Below, piece after piece: positions 35,651-44,878 of a stretch of DNA of 56,357 nucleotides; the stretch's first letter is position 1, and every line of letters starts with the position of its first letter. This DNA comes from CAIUKX01 sp964580965 (GTDB lineage Bacteria > Bacteroidota > Bacteroidia > Flavobacteriales_D > Crocinitomicaceae), in NCBI GenBank assembly GCA_964580965.1, contig CAZOLZ010000008.1:1-56357 (forward strand), written 5' to 3'. The notes beneath the pieces are model-generated. The model worked only from the letters and a program-made list of their open reading frames with translations. It ran no database searches and was not told where the DNA came from. The position numbers were made by a program, and so were the translations under genes.

Positions 35651-38575
35651 TTGAGGTTACTATTTCTCATATTATGTTTACCTCTGATACTTTTTTCACA
35701 AAAGTTTTCTTTTATTCCTTATACAACTACTCAAGGGCTGCCTCAATCGCAAGTCACATCAATTGTTCAGGACAGAAATAATTACTTATGGATTGGTACA
35801 CTAGGAGGTTTAGCCAAATTTAATGGTGGATCATTTGAAACTTTTTCCTCTGAAAATGGCTTATTGAACAATAGGGTTTCTTGTCTTTCAATTATTGATG
35901 ACGCTATTTGGATTGGTCATGAAGGAGGGGTTTCAAATTACAAAGAAAATATATTTAAACCTTTTTCATTTCCTGAGGATGAAAAAAACACGAATGTAAA
36001 ATCTATCATAAAGTTTAATGGACAAGTATTAATCGCTTCTCATTATGGATTATACCAAATAAGGAATTCGAAATTGGTAAAGATTTCATATCCTGAAGAT
36101 CAAGATTTGAAGCATATAAGATCTATGGTAGTTTTTAAAAATAAGCTTTACATTGCTTCAATGGAAGGGCTATATGTAATGGATGAAAATCTCCATTTTT
36201 CAATGTTAGAAGCTTTTAAAGACATTAATTTATCATCTATTGCGATTCGAAAAAATCAATTATTTGTAACATCCTATTTTGATGGAGCTTTTGAATTTGA
36301 TGCTGTTAACATGAATGTGAAAAAGTTGAATCATGATTTAAAACAAAGTGTTTTAAAGGGAGCTTTTGTTGATTCATATAACAATGTTTGGATTCATACT
36401 TATTCTGGAGTAGTGATTCTAGATCAATCTAATGAGATTGAGTTTATAGATGATTCAAGAGGTTTGAATTATGGAGTTATAAGTTCCATCTTTGAAGATG
36501 TTGAAGGATCAATATGGATTGGTACACAAGGGAAGGGTGTTTTAAGATTTCCCTCTAGGGAATTTTCTTATTTTGATAAATCTTTAGGTCTTTCATCGGA
36601 TTTGATTTTAACAATACAAGAAGATAAAAATAAAAACTTGTGGTTAGGAACTTTTGATAATGGAATCATATATAAAGAAAACAACAAGAATTATACGTTA
36701 AATGAATTCCCTAATAATACAATTTGGTCTTCCGTAATAAATGTATCTAACTCAAATTGGTTTGGGACTGATTATGGCTTAATTGAGTTTAAAAAAAATA
36801 AAAAAAACAAAGTTTATTACGAGGTTGATGGGCTTCCAAGTGATGCAATTACAGCTTTAAAAAAAATAGGCAATAATGAGATGCTTTTAGGAGGTGTAAA
36901 TGCAATTTCAGTTTACAATAAAGGTATATTCAAATTAGTCTCATCAAGTATAGGTATTGGAATAGTAAGAGACTTCCAGAAGGTCAATGAATTGATGTAT
37001 ATAGGTACTTCAAAAGGGTTGTATTGCAAAAGAGATAATAATATATCTAAAGTTAAAGGTATAGAAAAGCCGGTTTCATGTGTAGAAAAGATTAGTGATG
37101 ATGGATTATTAATTGGAACTGAAGAAGGGCTTTATCTTTTAAAAGATGGAGATATTAACCAAATTAACTTGTCAAATTTAGCATCAGCAAACCTTATAAA
37201 TTTTATAAATTATAAAGATTCAAAAGTCTTTATTGGAACAAACAATGGCCTTTACATTATAAACGATGTTTATAAAAACAGAGTAATATCTCATTATGGT
37301 GTAGGTGAAGGCTTAGTGGATATTGAAACAAATCTTAATTCAAGTTTTTTTGATTCAAATGATAATTATTGGTTTGGTACATCCTCAGGGTTAGTTAAGT
37401 ATGAATATAAACGTCAGATAGTTAAATCTAGAGGTGAGCCAAGAATAGTTTTGAAGTCTGCATTATTAAATTATTCAGAACAGGAATTGTTAAAGTTTTG
37501 TAATTCCGTTTCAAATGATGGTGTACCAAACCAATTAGTTTTACCATTTTATAAAAATAATTTAGCATTTGAGATGGATGGCATCTCTTTGTCAAATTAT
37601 AGTAACTTGTTATATCAATTTAAATTAGAAGGGATTGATTCAGACTGGTCTCCACCATCAAAAAACTCATTGATTTCATTTTCAGGATTGTTAGATAATG
37701 ATTACACATTAAGAATGCGGGCTGTTAATGCTAATGGTGTTTATTCAAATGAAATAGTAATCCCTTTTAAAATCAATCCTCCTTTTTACAAGAAGTCATG
37801 GTTTATAATTTTAGGTATTGTTCTGATTTTTTTAATGGTTTACATTGTTTTTAAATATAGGATAACAAGAGAGCTTGAATTTAGTCAAAATCAGATGCTA
37901 AATTATAAATCTAAGTTAATGGCATTAGAGCATAAGTCTTTAAATGCTAGTATGAATAGGCATTTTATTTTTAATGCTTTAAACTCAATTCAATATTTTA
38001 TTAACTCCCAAGATAGGAAGTCTGCAAATCGATACTTAACAAATTTTGCAAAATTGATTCGTAAAAATCTTGATGCAACGAATGAGGAGGGGAATATGAT
38101 AACGCTATCAGAAGAGTTAGAAGGTTTAGATTTATATCTATCTCTTGAAGAAATGCGATTTAAAGGTAAGTTTTCTTATGAAATAAATTGTGAAAATATT
38201 GATACTGATGAAGTTTTCATTCCATCGATGCTTCTTCAACCGTTTATTGAAAATGCAATTATTCATGGTGTTTTACCAAATGAAAGTGAAGATGGTTTAA
38301 TTACTGTCGAAGTGAAGAGGGAGCAAAATAATTTATTGATTCAAATTCAAGATAACGGAGTTGGTATTAATAATAGTATTAAGTCAAAAGAAAATGATCA
38401 AGGAGATCATAGATCCCAAGGGATGGAAATTACTGCAAAAAGAATTGATTTGATTAAGAAGATTTCAAATAAAGGATTTGAAATAATAGGACCTTTTCAG
38501 TTTGGTGGTATTGATTCTGATATTCTTGGTACAAAAGTGATTTTAAAAGTCCCGATTGAAAACTTTGAAAATTAG
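35651..38575 (+). CDS. Propeller-type sensor histidine kinase (LytS-like kinase core)
   Basis: Membrane sensor kinase of 974 residues that should phosphorylate the adjacent LytTR regulator. It has a signal sequence (residues 1-17). A long periplasmic two-component propeller follows, with repeats such as LWIGTLGGLAKFNGG and IWIGTQGKGVLRFPS, then a Y_Y_Y domain near 660-715 (LEGIDSDWSPPSKNS). One membrane helix lies near 737-757. The cytoplasmic His_kinase domain carries the phosphoacceptor His771 in MNRHFIFNALNSIQ. The ATPase domain shows PFIENAIIHG and QIQDNGVGI. The start is TTG immediately after the regulator stop, so translation is coupled. The ligand is unknown. Confidence 0.92.
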   Translation: MRLLFLILCLPLILFSQKFSFIPYTTTQGLPQSQVTSIVQDRNNYLWIGTLGGLAKFNGGSFETFSSENGLLNNRVSCLSIIDDAIWIGHEGGVSNYKENIFKPFSFPEDEKNTNVKSIIKFNGQVLIASHYGLYQIRNSKLVKISYPEDQDLKHIRSMVVFKNKLYIASMEGLYVMDENLHFSMLEAFKDINLSSIAIRKNQLFVTSYFDGAFEFDAVNMNVKKLNHDLKQSVLKGAFVDSYNNVWIHTYSGVVILDQSNEIEFIDDSRGLNYGVISSIFEDVEGSIWIGTQGKGVLRFPSREFSYFDKSLGLSSDLILTIQEDKNKNLWLGTFDNGIIYKENNKNYTLNEFPNNTIWSSVINVSNSNWFGTDYGLIEFKKNKKNKVYYEVDGLPSDAITALKKIGNNEMLLGGVNAISVYNKGIFKLVSSSIGIGIVRDFQKVNELMYIGTSKGLYCKRDNNISKVKGIEKPVSCVEKISDDGLLIGTEEGLYLLKDGDINQINLSNLASANLINFINYKDSKVFIGTNNGLYIINDVYKNRVISHYGVGEGLVDIETNLNSSFFDSNDNYWFGTSSGLVKYEYKRQIVKSRGEPRIVLKSALLNYSEQELLKFCNSVSNDGVPNQLVLPFYKNNLAFEMDGISLSNYSNLLYQFKLEGIDSDWSPPSKNSLISFSGLLDNDYTLRMRAVNANGVYSNEIVIPFKINPPFYKKSWFIILGIVLIFLMVYIVFKYRITRELEFSQNQMLNYKSKLMALEHKSLNASMNRHFIFNALNSIQYFINSQDRKSANRYLTNFAKLIRKNLDATNEEGNMITLSEELEGLDLYLSLEEMRFKGKFSYEINCENIDTDEVFIPSMLLQPFIENAIIHGVLPNESEDGLITVEVKREQNNLLIQIQDNGVGINNSIKSKENDQGDHRSQGMEITAKRIDLIKKISNKGFEIIGPFQFGGIDSDILGTKVILKVPIENFEN

Positions 38576-38594
38576 AATATATTTAATAAATTTG
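38564..38594 (+). promoter_or_regulatory. Promoter of the 80-residue lipoprotein
   Basis: TTTG at 38564-38567, a 19-base spacer and TAAATTTG at 38587-38594 match the Bacteroidota consensus exactly. Transcription would start only a few bases before the ATG at 38608. The promoter overlaps the end of the kinase gene. Confidence 0.65.
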
Positions 38595-38607
38595 TTGAGT
38601 ATAGTGC

Positions 38608-38850
38608 ATGAAAAAATTAATTTACATATTCGCAGTTATGTCGCTTACATTTGCTTCTTGTGAAAAGCAAATTATTAAGCCTTCATCTTTTGTTGAGAAT
38701 GAATCAATTGAAAGACATTCCGTTTCAGGTGAATTTTATGATTCTTCTCAGGAGGTTGATATGCTCAATAATTCAAATGAAAAGTCTGGGATTATTGATC
38801 CAAACAGTAGAGATGATATTGGAGGTAGGAAAGGTAAAAATTCTAAATAA
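38608..38850 (+). CDS. Small lipoprotein of unknown function
   Basis: An 80-residue protein with a clear lipoprotein signal: Lys-Lys at the start, hydrophobic residues to 16 and lipobox FASC with Cys near residue 18. The mature 60 residues are polar, rich in Ser, Asn, Asp and Glu, and probably disordered. They end in a basic GGRKGKNSK tail. I recognise no domain. It has its own consensus promoter and a strong terminator, so it is a separate transcription unit just after the sensor kinase. It could be a target or an accessory of that system, but this is conjecture. Confidence 0.75.
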   Translation: MKKLIYIFAVMSLTFASCEKQIIKPSSFVENESIERHSVSGEFYDSSQEVDMLNNSNEKSGIIDPNSRDDIGGRKGKNSK

Positions 38851-38855
38851 TTCAC

Positions 38856-38882
38856 AATCCCGTTTAAGCGGGATTTTTTTTT
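38856..38882 (+). terminator. Rho-independent terminator after the small lipoprotein
   Basis: Stem AATCCCG (38856-38862) and CGGGATT (38869-38875) with a six-base loop, followed by T to 38882. It is a strong, GC-rich hairpin for this genome and ends 12 bases before the next gene. Confidence 0.93.
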
Positions 38883-38894
38883 AATCAATATTTT

Positions 38895-39668
38895 ATGGAA
38901 ATAACAAAACAAGCTTCTAACGGCGTAGTAGTTTTGAAATTAAATAGGCCAAAAGTTTTTAATTCTTTTAATAGGGATATGGCTTTAAGTTTAATCAATC
39001 ATTTAAATGATTTAGAACAGGACTCTTCTGTAAGAGTCATCGTTTTGAGTGGGGAAGGTAAGGCGTTCTGTGCCGGACAGGATTTGGCAGAGGCTGTTGA
39101 TGATAATGGATTGACACTTGAAAGGATAATTGATGAACATTACAATCCTGTAGTTAAAAAGATTAGAACAATTCAAAAACCTGTTATTGTTGGTGTAAAT
39201 GGAGTTGCTGCTGGGGCTGGAGCTAATATTGCTTTGTGCGGCGATATTGTTGTTGCATCTGAAAGTGCAATATTTATCCAGGCATTTTCAAAAATTGGAT
39301 TGATACCAGATTCAGGTGGTACTTTTTTTCTACCAAGAATGGTAGGTTTTCAATTAGCTTCCGCTTTAATGATGACAGGAGATAAACTTACTTCTGAAGA
39401 AGCTAAATCGTTTGGATTAGTTTACAAAGTGTTTGAAGACGACAAATTTGAATCTGGGTTGTTGAGTATTGCTAAACAAATATCGGAAATGCCTACTCAA
39501 GCTTTAATTTTAACAAAGAATGCGCTCAACGCAAGTTTAACAAATGATTTAGAAAATCAGTTAGAAGTTGAAAAACAATTACAAGTAAAAGCTTCAGAAA
39601 CAAATGATTTTAAAGAAGGGGTTAATTCTTTTCTAGAAAAAAGAAAGCCCGAATTTAAAGGGAATTAA
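38895..39668 (+). CDS. paaG: Enoyl-CoA hydratase/isomerase, PaaG-like
   Basis: Crotonase-fold enzyme of 257 residues. It closely resembles PaaG, which isomerises the ring-epoxide of phenylacetyl-CoA to the oxepin. Similar enzymes act as general enoyl-CoA isomerases. The oxyanion-hole segments are CAGQDL (59-64) and NGVAAGAGA (102-110). The catalytic Asp139 lies in GLIPDSGGT, the PaaG-type arrangement, and there is no second Glu as in classical hydratases. The C-terminus DFKEGVNSFLEKRKPEFKGN also fits. It is followed after three bases by a 3-hydroxyacyl-CoA dehydrogenase. No other phenylacetate genes are in the window, so the gene symbol is provisional. Confidence 0.8.
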   Translation: MEITKQASNGVVVLKLNRPKVFNSFNRDMALSLINHLNDLEQDSSVRVIVLSGEGKAFCAGQDLAEAVDDNGLTLERIIDEHYNPVVKKIRTIQKPVIVGVNGVAAGAGANIALCGDIVVASESAIFIQAFSKIGLIPDSGGTFFLPRMVGFQLASALMMTGDKLTSEEAKSFGLVYKVFEDDKFESGLLSIAKQISEMPTQALILTKNALNASLTNDLENQLEVEKQLQVKASETNDFKEGVNSFLEKRKPEFKGN

Positions 39669-39671
39669 TTT

Positions 39672-40814
39672 ATGGATATTGGAATTATTGGTGGAGGAAC
39701 AATGGGGGCTGGAATAGCTCAAGTCGCAGCTCAATCTGGGCATAAAGTTGTTTTGGTTGATTTAAATCAAGATGTACTAAAAAAAGCTAAGACTAATCAT
39801 TTGAAGATTTTTCAAAGATTAATTGAAAAAGGTAAAATCACTGAAAAAGATAAAGACGAGGCTGTAAAAAATTTAAATTACGAAACTGAGTTTTCAAAGT
39901 TGAGCTCTTCAGGTCTTATTATAGAGGCTATTGTAGAGGATTTAAAAATCAAGCATGATGTTTTTAGACAAATAGAAGAGATTGTAGATCAGAACTGTAT
40001 CATAGCATCAAATACTTCTTCGCTCTCAATTGCATCACTAGGATCTGCTTTAAAAAATTCTAGAAGAGTAATAGGGGTGCATTTCTTTAATCCAGCTCCA
40101 TTAATGCCTTTAGTTGAAATTATCCCTTCTGTTCAAACAGATCCATCATTAGTCCCTTTTGTAAAAGAGTTGATTACTAAATGGGGTAAGTCACCAGTCA
40201 TTGTAAAGGATACACCAGGATTTATAGTGAATAGAGTTGCTAGACCATTTTACGGTGAAGCACTTAGAATTTATGAAGAGGGTATTGCAGACTTTGAAAC
40301 TATTGATTGGGCAATGACAGAAATCGGTGGATTCAAGATGGGACCATTCACATTAATGGATTATATAGGTAATGATGTTAATTATGCTGTAACTGAATCG
40401 GTGTTTGCTTCCTTTTATTATGACCCTAGATTTAAACCTTCGTTTACACAGAGAAGGCATGCTGAAGCAGGTTTTTTAGGTCGGAAGTCGGGTAGAGGTT
40501 ATTATGATTATGCTGAAGGTGCGACTCCCAATTTACCAAATAAAGATCAGAAGTTAGGTCAAATGATATTCTTGAGAATATTTTCGATGCTAGTAAATGA
40601 GGCTTATGACGCTAAGTTTATGCAAATTGCTTCTGAGGAAGATATTGATTTAGCAATGACAAAAGGTGTAAATTATCCAAAAGGTTTATTTGCGTGGTCT
40701 AAAGAATTAGGTGAAAAAGTAATCCTCGATGAGTTAGAACGTTTATTTCATTTATATGGTGAGGATAGGTATAGGCCAAATGTGTTATTAAAGCAGAAGT
40801 TTGGGACAGTTTAA
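39672..40814 (+). CDS. 3-hydroxyacyl-CoA dehydrogenase, PaaH-like
   Basis: NAD-dependent oxidation of 3-hydroxyacyl-CoA to 3-ketoacyl-CoA. It has 380 residues. The Rossmann motif GGGTMGAGIA lies at 5-14. The NTSSLSIASL and GVHFFNPAPLMPLVEII segments, and DTPGFIVNRVARPFYGEAL, are the family's active-site region and domain junction. It is about 90 residues longer than one-domain enzymes because a second C-terminal 3HCDH-like unit follows (EAYDAKFMQIASEEDIDLAMTKG). The gene is three bases after paaG and forms a two-gene beta-oxidation unit with it. It is followed by the ribosomal promoter region. Confidence 0.88.
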   Translation: MDIGIIGGGTMGAGIAQVAAQSGHKVVLVDLNQDVLKKAKTNHLKIFQRLIEKGKITEKDKDEAVKNLNYETEFSKLSSSGLIIEAIVEDLKIKHDVFRQIEEIVDQNCIIASNTSSLSIASLGSALKNSRRVIGVHFFNPAPLMPLVEIIPSVQTDPSLVPFVKELITKWGKSPVIVKDTPGFIVNRVARPFYGEALRIYEEGIADFETIDWAMTEIGGFKMGPFTLMDYIGNDVNYAVTESVFASFYYDPRFKPSFTQRRHAEAGFLGRKSGRGYYDYAEGATPNLPNKDQKLGQMIFLRIFSMLVNEAYDAKFMQIASEEDIDLAMTKGVNYPKGLFAWSKELGEKVILDELERLFHLYGEDRYRPNVLLKQKFGTV

Positions 40815-40859
40815 AAGATTCTAACAATAAAATGTGAAAAATACACTCTTTTTCAATAA

Positions 40860-40894
40860 TTTGTTAGGATTATCAAAAAAAATTCATACATTTG
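40860..40894 (+). promoter_or_regulatory. Promoter of the ribosomal protein supercluster
   Basis: TTTG at 40860-40863, 23 bases, then TACATTTG at 40887-40894, an exact TAnnTTTG match. The predicted start of transcription is a few bases later, about 60 bases before rpsL. It is the only full promoter pattern seen ahead of the long ribosomal cluster. Confidence 0.65.
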
Positions 40895-40898
40895 CAGT

Positions 40899-40915
40899 CC
40901 CAATTTTTTTTTGGG
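40899..40915 (+). promoter_or_regulatory. Hairpin at the 5' end of the rpsL leader
   Basis: CCCAA (40899-40903), a loop of seven T and TTGGG (40911-40915) form a short stem right at the predicted transcript start. It could protect the 5' end or take part in autoregulation. Function is inferred from position only. Confidence 0.5.
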
Positions 40916-40956
40916 GTTAGTTTTATTTATTCATAATTAAAAGTTAATAGGTTCAT

Positions 40957-41334
40957 ATGCCAACTATTCAACAATTAGTACGCAAAGGCAGAACGGCTGT
41001 GGTAAAGAAGAGTAAGTCAGCTGCACTAGACTCATGTCCACAACGTAAAGGGGTATGTGTAAGGGTTTACACCACTACTCCTAAGAAACCGAACTCAGCT
41101 ATGAGAAAAGTAGCAAGGGTACGTCTTACCAATGGAAAAGAGGTAAACGCTTATATCGGTGGTGAAGGTCATAATTTACAAGAGCACTCATTAGTGTTAG
41201 TACGTGGAGGAAGGGTTAAAGATCTTCCAGGGGTAAGATACCACATCGTACGTGGAGCTGAAGACACCGCAGGTGTTGAAGGAAGAACACAAAGACGCTC
41301 TAAGTATGGAACGAAGAGACCAAAAAAGAAATAA
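40957..41334 (+). CDS. rpsL: 30S ribosomal protein S12
   Basis: Decoding-centre protein of the small subunit, 125 residues, first gene of the cluster. The lysines linked to streptomycin response, Lys43 in TPKKPNSAMRK and Lys88 in GGRVKDLPGVRYH, are the wild-type ones. Asp89, the site of beta-methylthiolation in many bacteria, is present. The C-terminus is the usual basic tail RSKYGTKRPKKK. rpsG follows after 15 bases. Confidence 0.98.
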   Translation: MPTIQQLVRKGRTAVVKKSKSAALDSCPQRKGVCVRVYTTTPKKPNSAMRKVARVRLTNGKEVNAYIGGEGHNLQEHSLVLVRGGRVKDLPGVRYHIVRGAEDTAGVEGRTQRRSKYGTKRPKKK

Positions 41335-41349
41335 TAAAACTTTGAAGAA

Positions 41350-41820
41350 ATGAGAAGAAGAAAAGCAAAAAAGATAGCGATATTACCAGATCCTCGTTTT
41401 AACGAAGTTTTGGTTACTAAGTTTGTAAATAACTTGATGTTCGACGGGAAAAAATCGTTGGCATACAAAATCTTTTACGAAGCAATTGATATTGTTGATT
41501 CAAAAGTAGAAGAGTCGACAGGTTTGGAAGTTTTCAAGAAAGGTCTTGAAAATGTTACTCCGTCTGTAGAGGTTAGAAGTAGAAGAGTTGGAGGTGCTAC
41601 TTTCCAAATTCCTACTCCTGTTCGTGAATCAAGAAAGCAATCATTAGCTATGAAGTGGATGATTGGATATGCTCGTAAGAGAAACGAGAAAACAATGGCT
41701 AATAAGTTAGCTTCTGAAATTATTGCTGCATCAAAAGAAGAGGGTGCTGCTTATAAGAAGAAGGAAGATACTTTAAGAATGGCTGAAGCAAACAAAGCGT
41801 TTTCACACTTTAGATTTTAA
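41350..41820 (+). CDS. rpsG: 30S ribosomal protein S7
   Basis: Primary 16S rRNA-binding protein that starts assembly of the 30S head, 156 residues, as in other bacteria. The MRRRKAKKIAILPDPRF opening and the conserved VGGATFQIPTPVRESRK region, close to the exit site, are present. In E. coli S7 represses translation of its own operon; whether that holds here is unknown. It lies between rpsL and fusA. Confidence 0.98.
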   Translation: MRRRKAKKIAILPDPRFNEVLVTKFVNNLMFDGKKSLAYKIFYEAIDIVDSKVEESTGLEVFKKGLENVTPSVEVRSRRVGGATFQIPTPVRESRKQSLAMKWMIGYARKRNEKTMANKLASEIIAASKEEGAAYKKKEDTLRMAEANKAFSHFRF

Positions 41821-41825
41821 TAAAA

Positions 41826-43931
41826 ATGGCTAGAGATCTTAAATTTACAAGAAACATCGGTATTGCAGCTCACATTGATGCTGGTAAAACTACTACTACA
41901 GAACGAATTTTATTTTATGGTGGTGTAAATCATAAAATTGGTGAAGTACACGATGGTGGTGCTACAATGGACTGGATGGAACAAGAGCAAGAAAGAGGTA
42001 TCACAATTACTTCTGCTGCTACAACATTAAACTGGAACTATAGAGGTCAAGAATATCACATGAATATTATTGATACTCCTGGACACGTTGATTTTACGGT
42101 TGAGGTTAACCGTTCATTACGTGTTTTAGATGGTTTAGTTTTCTTATTCTCTGCTGTTGATGGAGTAGAGCCTCAGTCTGAAACAAACTGGAGATTGGCT
42201 AATAACTATAATGTTCCTCGTATCGGTTTTGTTAACAAAATGGACCGTCAAGGAGCAGATTTCTTAAACGTGTGTAAGCAAGTTAAAGAAATGTTAGGTA
42301 GTCACGCATTACCTTTACAATTAAATATTGGTGCAGAAGATGGATTCCAAGGTGTTGTTGATTTAATCAACTTCAGAGGTATTGTTTGGAATGATGCTGA
42401 TATGGGTATGACTTTCGAAGAAATCGAAATTCCTGAAGATATCATCGACGAAGCAACTCAATTAAGAGAAGAGCTTTTAGAAGCAGTTGCTGAGTTTGAT
42501 GACAATTTAATGGAAAAATACTTTGAAGATCCTGATTCTTTAACTGAGAGAGAAATTTTAGATGCCTTAAGAGCTGCAACTATTGCTGGAAAAGTTGTTC
42601 CAATGATGTGTGGATCTGCATTTAAAAATAAAGGTGTTCAAGCTATGTTAGATATGGTTATGGAAATTTTACCATCTCCATTAGATATTGATGCAATTAC
42701 AGGTACTAATCCAAAAACTGGAGAAGAAGTTACTCGTAAGCCAAGTTATGAAGAGCCTTTTTCTGCTTTAGCATTTAAAATTGCTACTGATCCATTTGTA
42801 GGAAGATTATGTTTTGTTAGAGCATACTCTGGAAAATTAGATGCTGGTTCTTACGTTTACAACACAAGATCAAACAATAAAGAACGTATTTCTCGTATTT
42901 TCCAAATGCATGCTAATAAACAAAATCAAATTCAACAATTAGGAGCTGGTGATATTGGTGCTGTAGTTGGTTTTAAAGATATCAGAACAGGTGATACTTT
43001 GTGTGCTGAAAATGCACCTATCGTATTGGAATCTATGGTTTTCCCTGATCCAGTAATTGGTTTAGCTATTGAACCTAAAACTCAAGCAGATACGGACAAA
43101 TTATCAATTGGTTTAAATAAATTATCTGAAGAGGATCCTACATTTAGGGTAAATACTGATGAAGAGTCAGGTCAGACTATTATCAGTGGTATGGGTGAGT
43201 TACACTTAGAAATCATTGTTGATCGTTTGAAAAGAGAATTCAAGGTTGATGTAAATCAAGGAGCTCCTCAAGTATCATACAGAGAAGCAATTACATCGCC
43301 TATCGAGCACAGAGAAGTTTATAAAAAACAATCTGGAGGTAGAGGTAAATTCGCAGATATTTATGTTAAAATTTCTCCGCAAGAAGATACAGAAAAAACA
43401 GGATTAGAATTTGTTAACTCTATTAAAGGTGGTAATATACCGAAAGAATTTATTCCATCTGTAGAAAAAGGGTTTAAAGAATCGATGAAAAACGGTGTTT
43501 TAGCTGGTTATTCTGTAGATTCTATGAAAGTTGAATTAATTGATGGATCATACCACAATGTCGATTCAGATTCTTTGTCTTTTGAATTGTGTGCAAAATT
43601 AGCTTACCGTGATGCATTGAAGAAATGTAGTCCAATTTTATTAGAGCCTATCATGAAGATTGATGTTATTACTCCAGAAGAAAATATGGGTGATGTAGTA
43701 GGTGATTTAAATAGAAGAAGAGCTTTAATAAAAGGTATGGATGACAAGAATGGATCTAAGGTTGTTAAAGCTGACGTCCCTCTTGCTGAAATGTTCGGGT
43801 ATGTTACTCAATTAAGAACAATTACTTCTGGTCGTGCAACTTCAAGTATGGAATTCTCTCACTATAGTGAAGCTCCAAAGAATGTTGCTGATGCAGTAAT
43901 TGCTAAAGTTCAAGGTAAAGTCAACGCATAA
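41826..43931 (+). CDS. fusA: Translation elongation factor G
   Basis: GTPase that drives translocation and, with recycling factor, ribosome disassembly. It has 701 residues, full length. The P-loop AHIDAGKTT is at 15-23, DTPGH at 83-87 and NKMD at 137-140. The switch I region shows MEQEQERGITITSAA. Domains II to V follow, with the ISGMGELHLEI and GRATSSMEFSHY segments. tuf, which follows fusA in many bacteria, is absent, and rpsJ comes next after 12 bases. Confidence 0.98.
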   Translation: MARDLKFTRNIGIAAHIDAGKTTTTERILFYGGVNHKIGEVHDGGATMDWMEQEQERGITITSAATTLNWNYRGQEYHMNIIDTPGHVDFTVEVNRSLRVLDGLVFLFSAVDGVEPQSETNWRLANNYNVPRIGFVNKMDRQGADFLNVCKQVKEMLGSHALPLQLNIGAEDGFQGVVDLINFRGIVWNDADMGMTFEEIEIPEDIIDEATQLREELLEAVAEFDDNLMEKYFEDPDSLTEREILDALRAATIAGKVVPMMCGSAFKNKGVQAMLDMVMEILPSPLDIDAITGTNPKTGEEVTRKPSYEEPFSALAFKIATDPFVGRLCFVRAYSGKLDAGSYVYNTRSNNKERISRIFQMHANKQNQIQQLGAGDIGAVVGFKDIRTGDTLCAENAPIVLESMVFPDPVIGLAIEPKTQADTDKLSIGLNKLSEEDPTFRVNTDEESGQTIISGMGELHLEIIVDRLKREFKVDVNQGAPQVSYREAITSPIEHREVYKKQSGGRGKFADIYVKISPQEDTEKTGLEFVNSIKGGNIPKEFIPSVEKGFKESMKNGVLAGYSVDSMKVELIDGSYHNVDSDSLSFELCAKLAYRDALKKCSPILLEPIMKIDVITPEENMGDVVGDLNRRRALIKGMDDKNGSKVVKADVPLAEMFGYVTQLRTITSGRATSSMEFSHYSEAPKNVADAVIAKVQGKVNA

Positions 43932-43943
43932 TATTTTTAAATA

Positions 43944-44249
43944 ATGAGTCAAAGAATTAGAATTAAATTAAAGTCTTACGACCACAATTTAGTTGATAAA
44001 TCAGCTGAAAAAATTGTAAAAACAGTAAAGACTACAGGTGCAGTTGTTAGTGGTCCAATTCCATTACCAACTCACAAGAGAATATACACTGTATTAAGAT
44101 CTCCTCACGTAATGAAAAAAGCGAGAGAACAGTTTGAGTTAAGTTCATACAAGAGATTATTAGATATTTATAGCTCTTCTTCTAAAACTGTAGATGCTCT
44201 TATGAGACTAGAGTTGCCAAGTGGAGTAGATGTTGAAATTAAAGTTTAA
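43944..44249 (+). CDS. rpsJ: 30S ribosomal protein S10
   Basis: Small-subunit head protein that doubles as NusE in transcription antitermination, 101 residues. The typical LKSYDHNLVDKSAEKIV and GPIPLPTHKRIYTVLRSPHVMKK-type segments are present. It opens the S10 block but has no promoter of its own that I can see, and it is joined to the str block. Confidence 0.97.
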   Translation: MSQRIRIKLKSYDHNLVDKSAEKIVKTVKTTGAVVSGPIPLPTHKRIYTVLRSPHVMKKAREQFELSSYKRLLDIYSSSSKTVDALMRLELPSGVDVEIKV

Positions 44250-44263
44250 TTAATAAATAAAGT

Positions 44264-44878
44264 ATGCCAGGAATAATAGGTAGAAAAATCGGGATGACTA
44301 GCATCTACAGTGCCGAGGGTAAGGCTACACCATGCACGGTTATAGAAGCTGGTCCTTGTGTTGTTACTCAGATTAAAACACAAGAAAGAGATGGTTATGA
44401 TGCGATCCAGTTAGGTTTTGGAGAAAAGAAAGAAAAGAATACTCCAAAAGCTTTACAAGGACATTTTGCTAAAGCATCAACGTCTCCAAAACAAAAGTTA
44501 GTTGAATTCAAAGAATTAGGTGAACTAAACTTAGGAGATGAAGTAACTGTGAATGTATTTGAAGAAGGGACTTTTGTTTCAGTAGCAGGTACTTCAAAAG
44601 GTAAAGGTTTTCAAGGTGTTGTTAAAAGACACGGTTTTGGTGGAGTAGGTCAATCTACTCACGGTCAACATAATCGTTTAAGAGCTCCAGGTTCTATTGG
44701 TGCAGCTTCTTATCCTGCAAGAGTATTTAAAGGAATGAGAATGGCTGGTCAAACAGGAAACAAAAGAGTAATGATCGAAAACCTAGAAATTCTTAAAGTA
44801 ATCTCTGATAAGAATTTGTTAGTTGTTAAAGGATCAGTACCTGGTGCTAAAGGTTCAACAGTAATAATTGAGAATTAA
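44264..44878 (+). CDS. rplC: 50S ribosomal protein L3
   Basis: Large-subunit protein near the peptidyl transferase centre, 204 residues. The opening is PGIIGRKIGMTSIY. The central extension is KGKGFQGVVKRHGFGG, and STHGQHNRLRAPGSIG, with the methylated-Gln site of other bacteria, follows. Its stop overlaps the rplD start by one base (TAATG). Confidence 0.97.
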   Translation: MPGIIGRKIGMTSIYSAEGKATPCTVIEAGPCVVTQIKTQERDGYDAIQLGFGEKKEKNTPKALQGHFAKASTSPKQKLVEFKELGELNLGDEVTVNVFEEGTFVSVAGTSKGKGFQGVVKRHGFGGVGQSTHGQHNRLRAPGSIGAASYPARVFKGMRMAGQTGNKRVMIENLEILKVISDKNLLVVKGSVPGAKGSTVIIEN

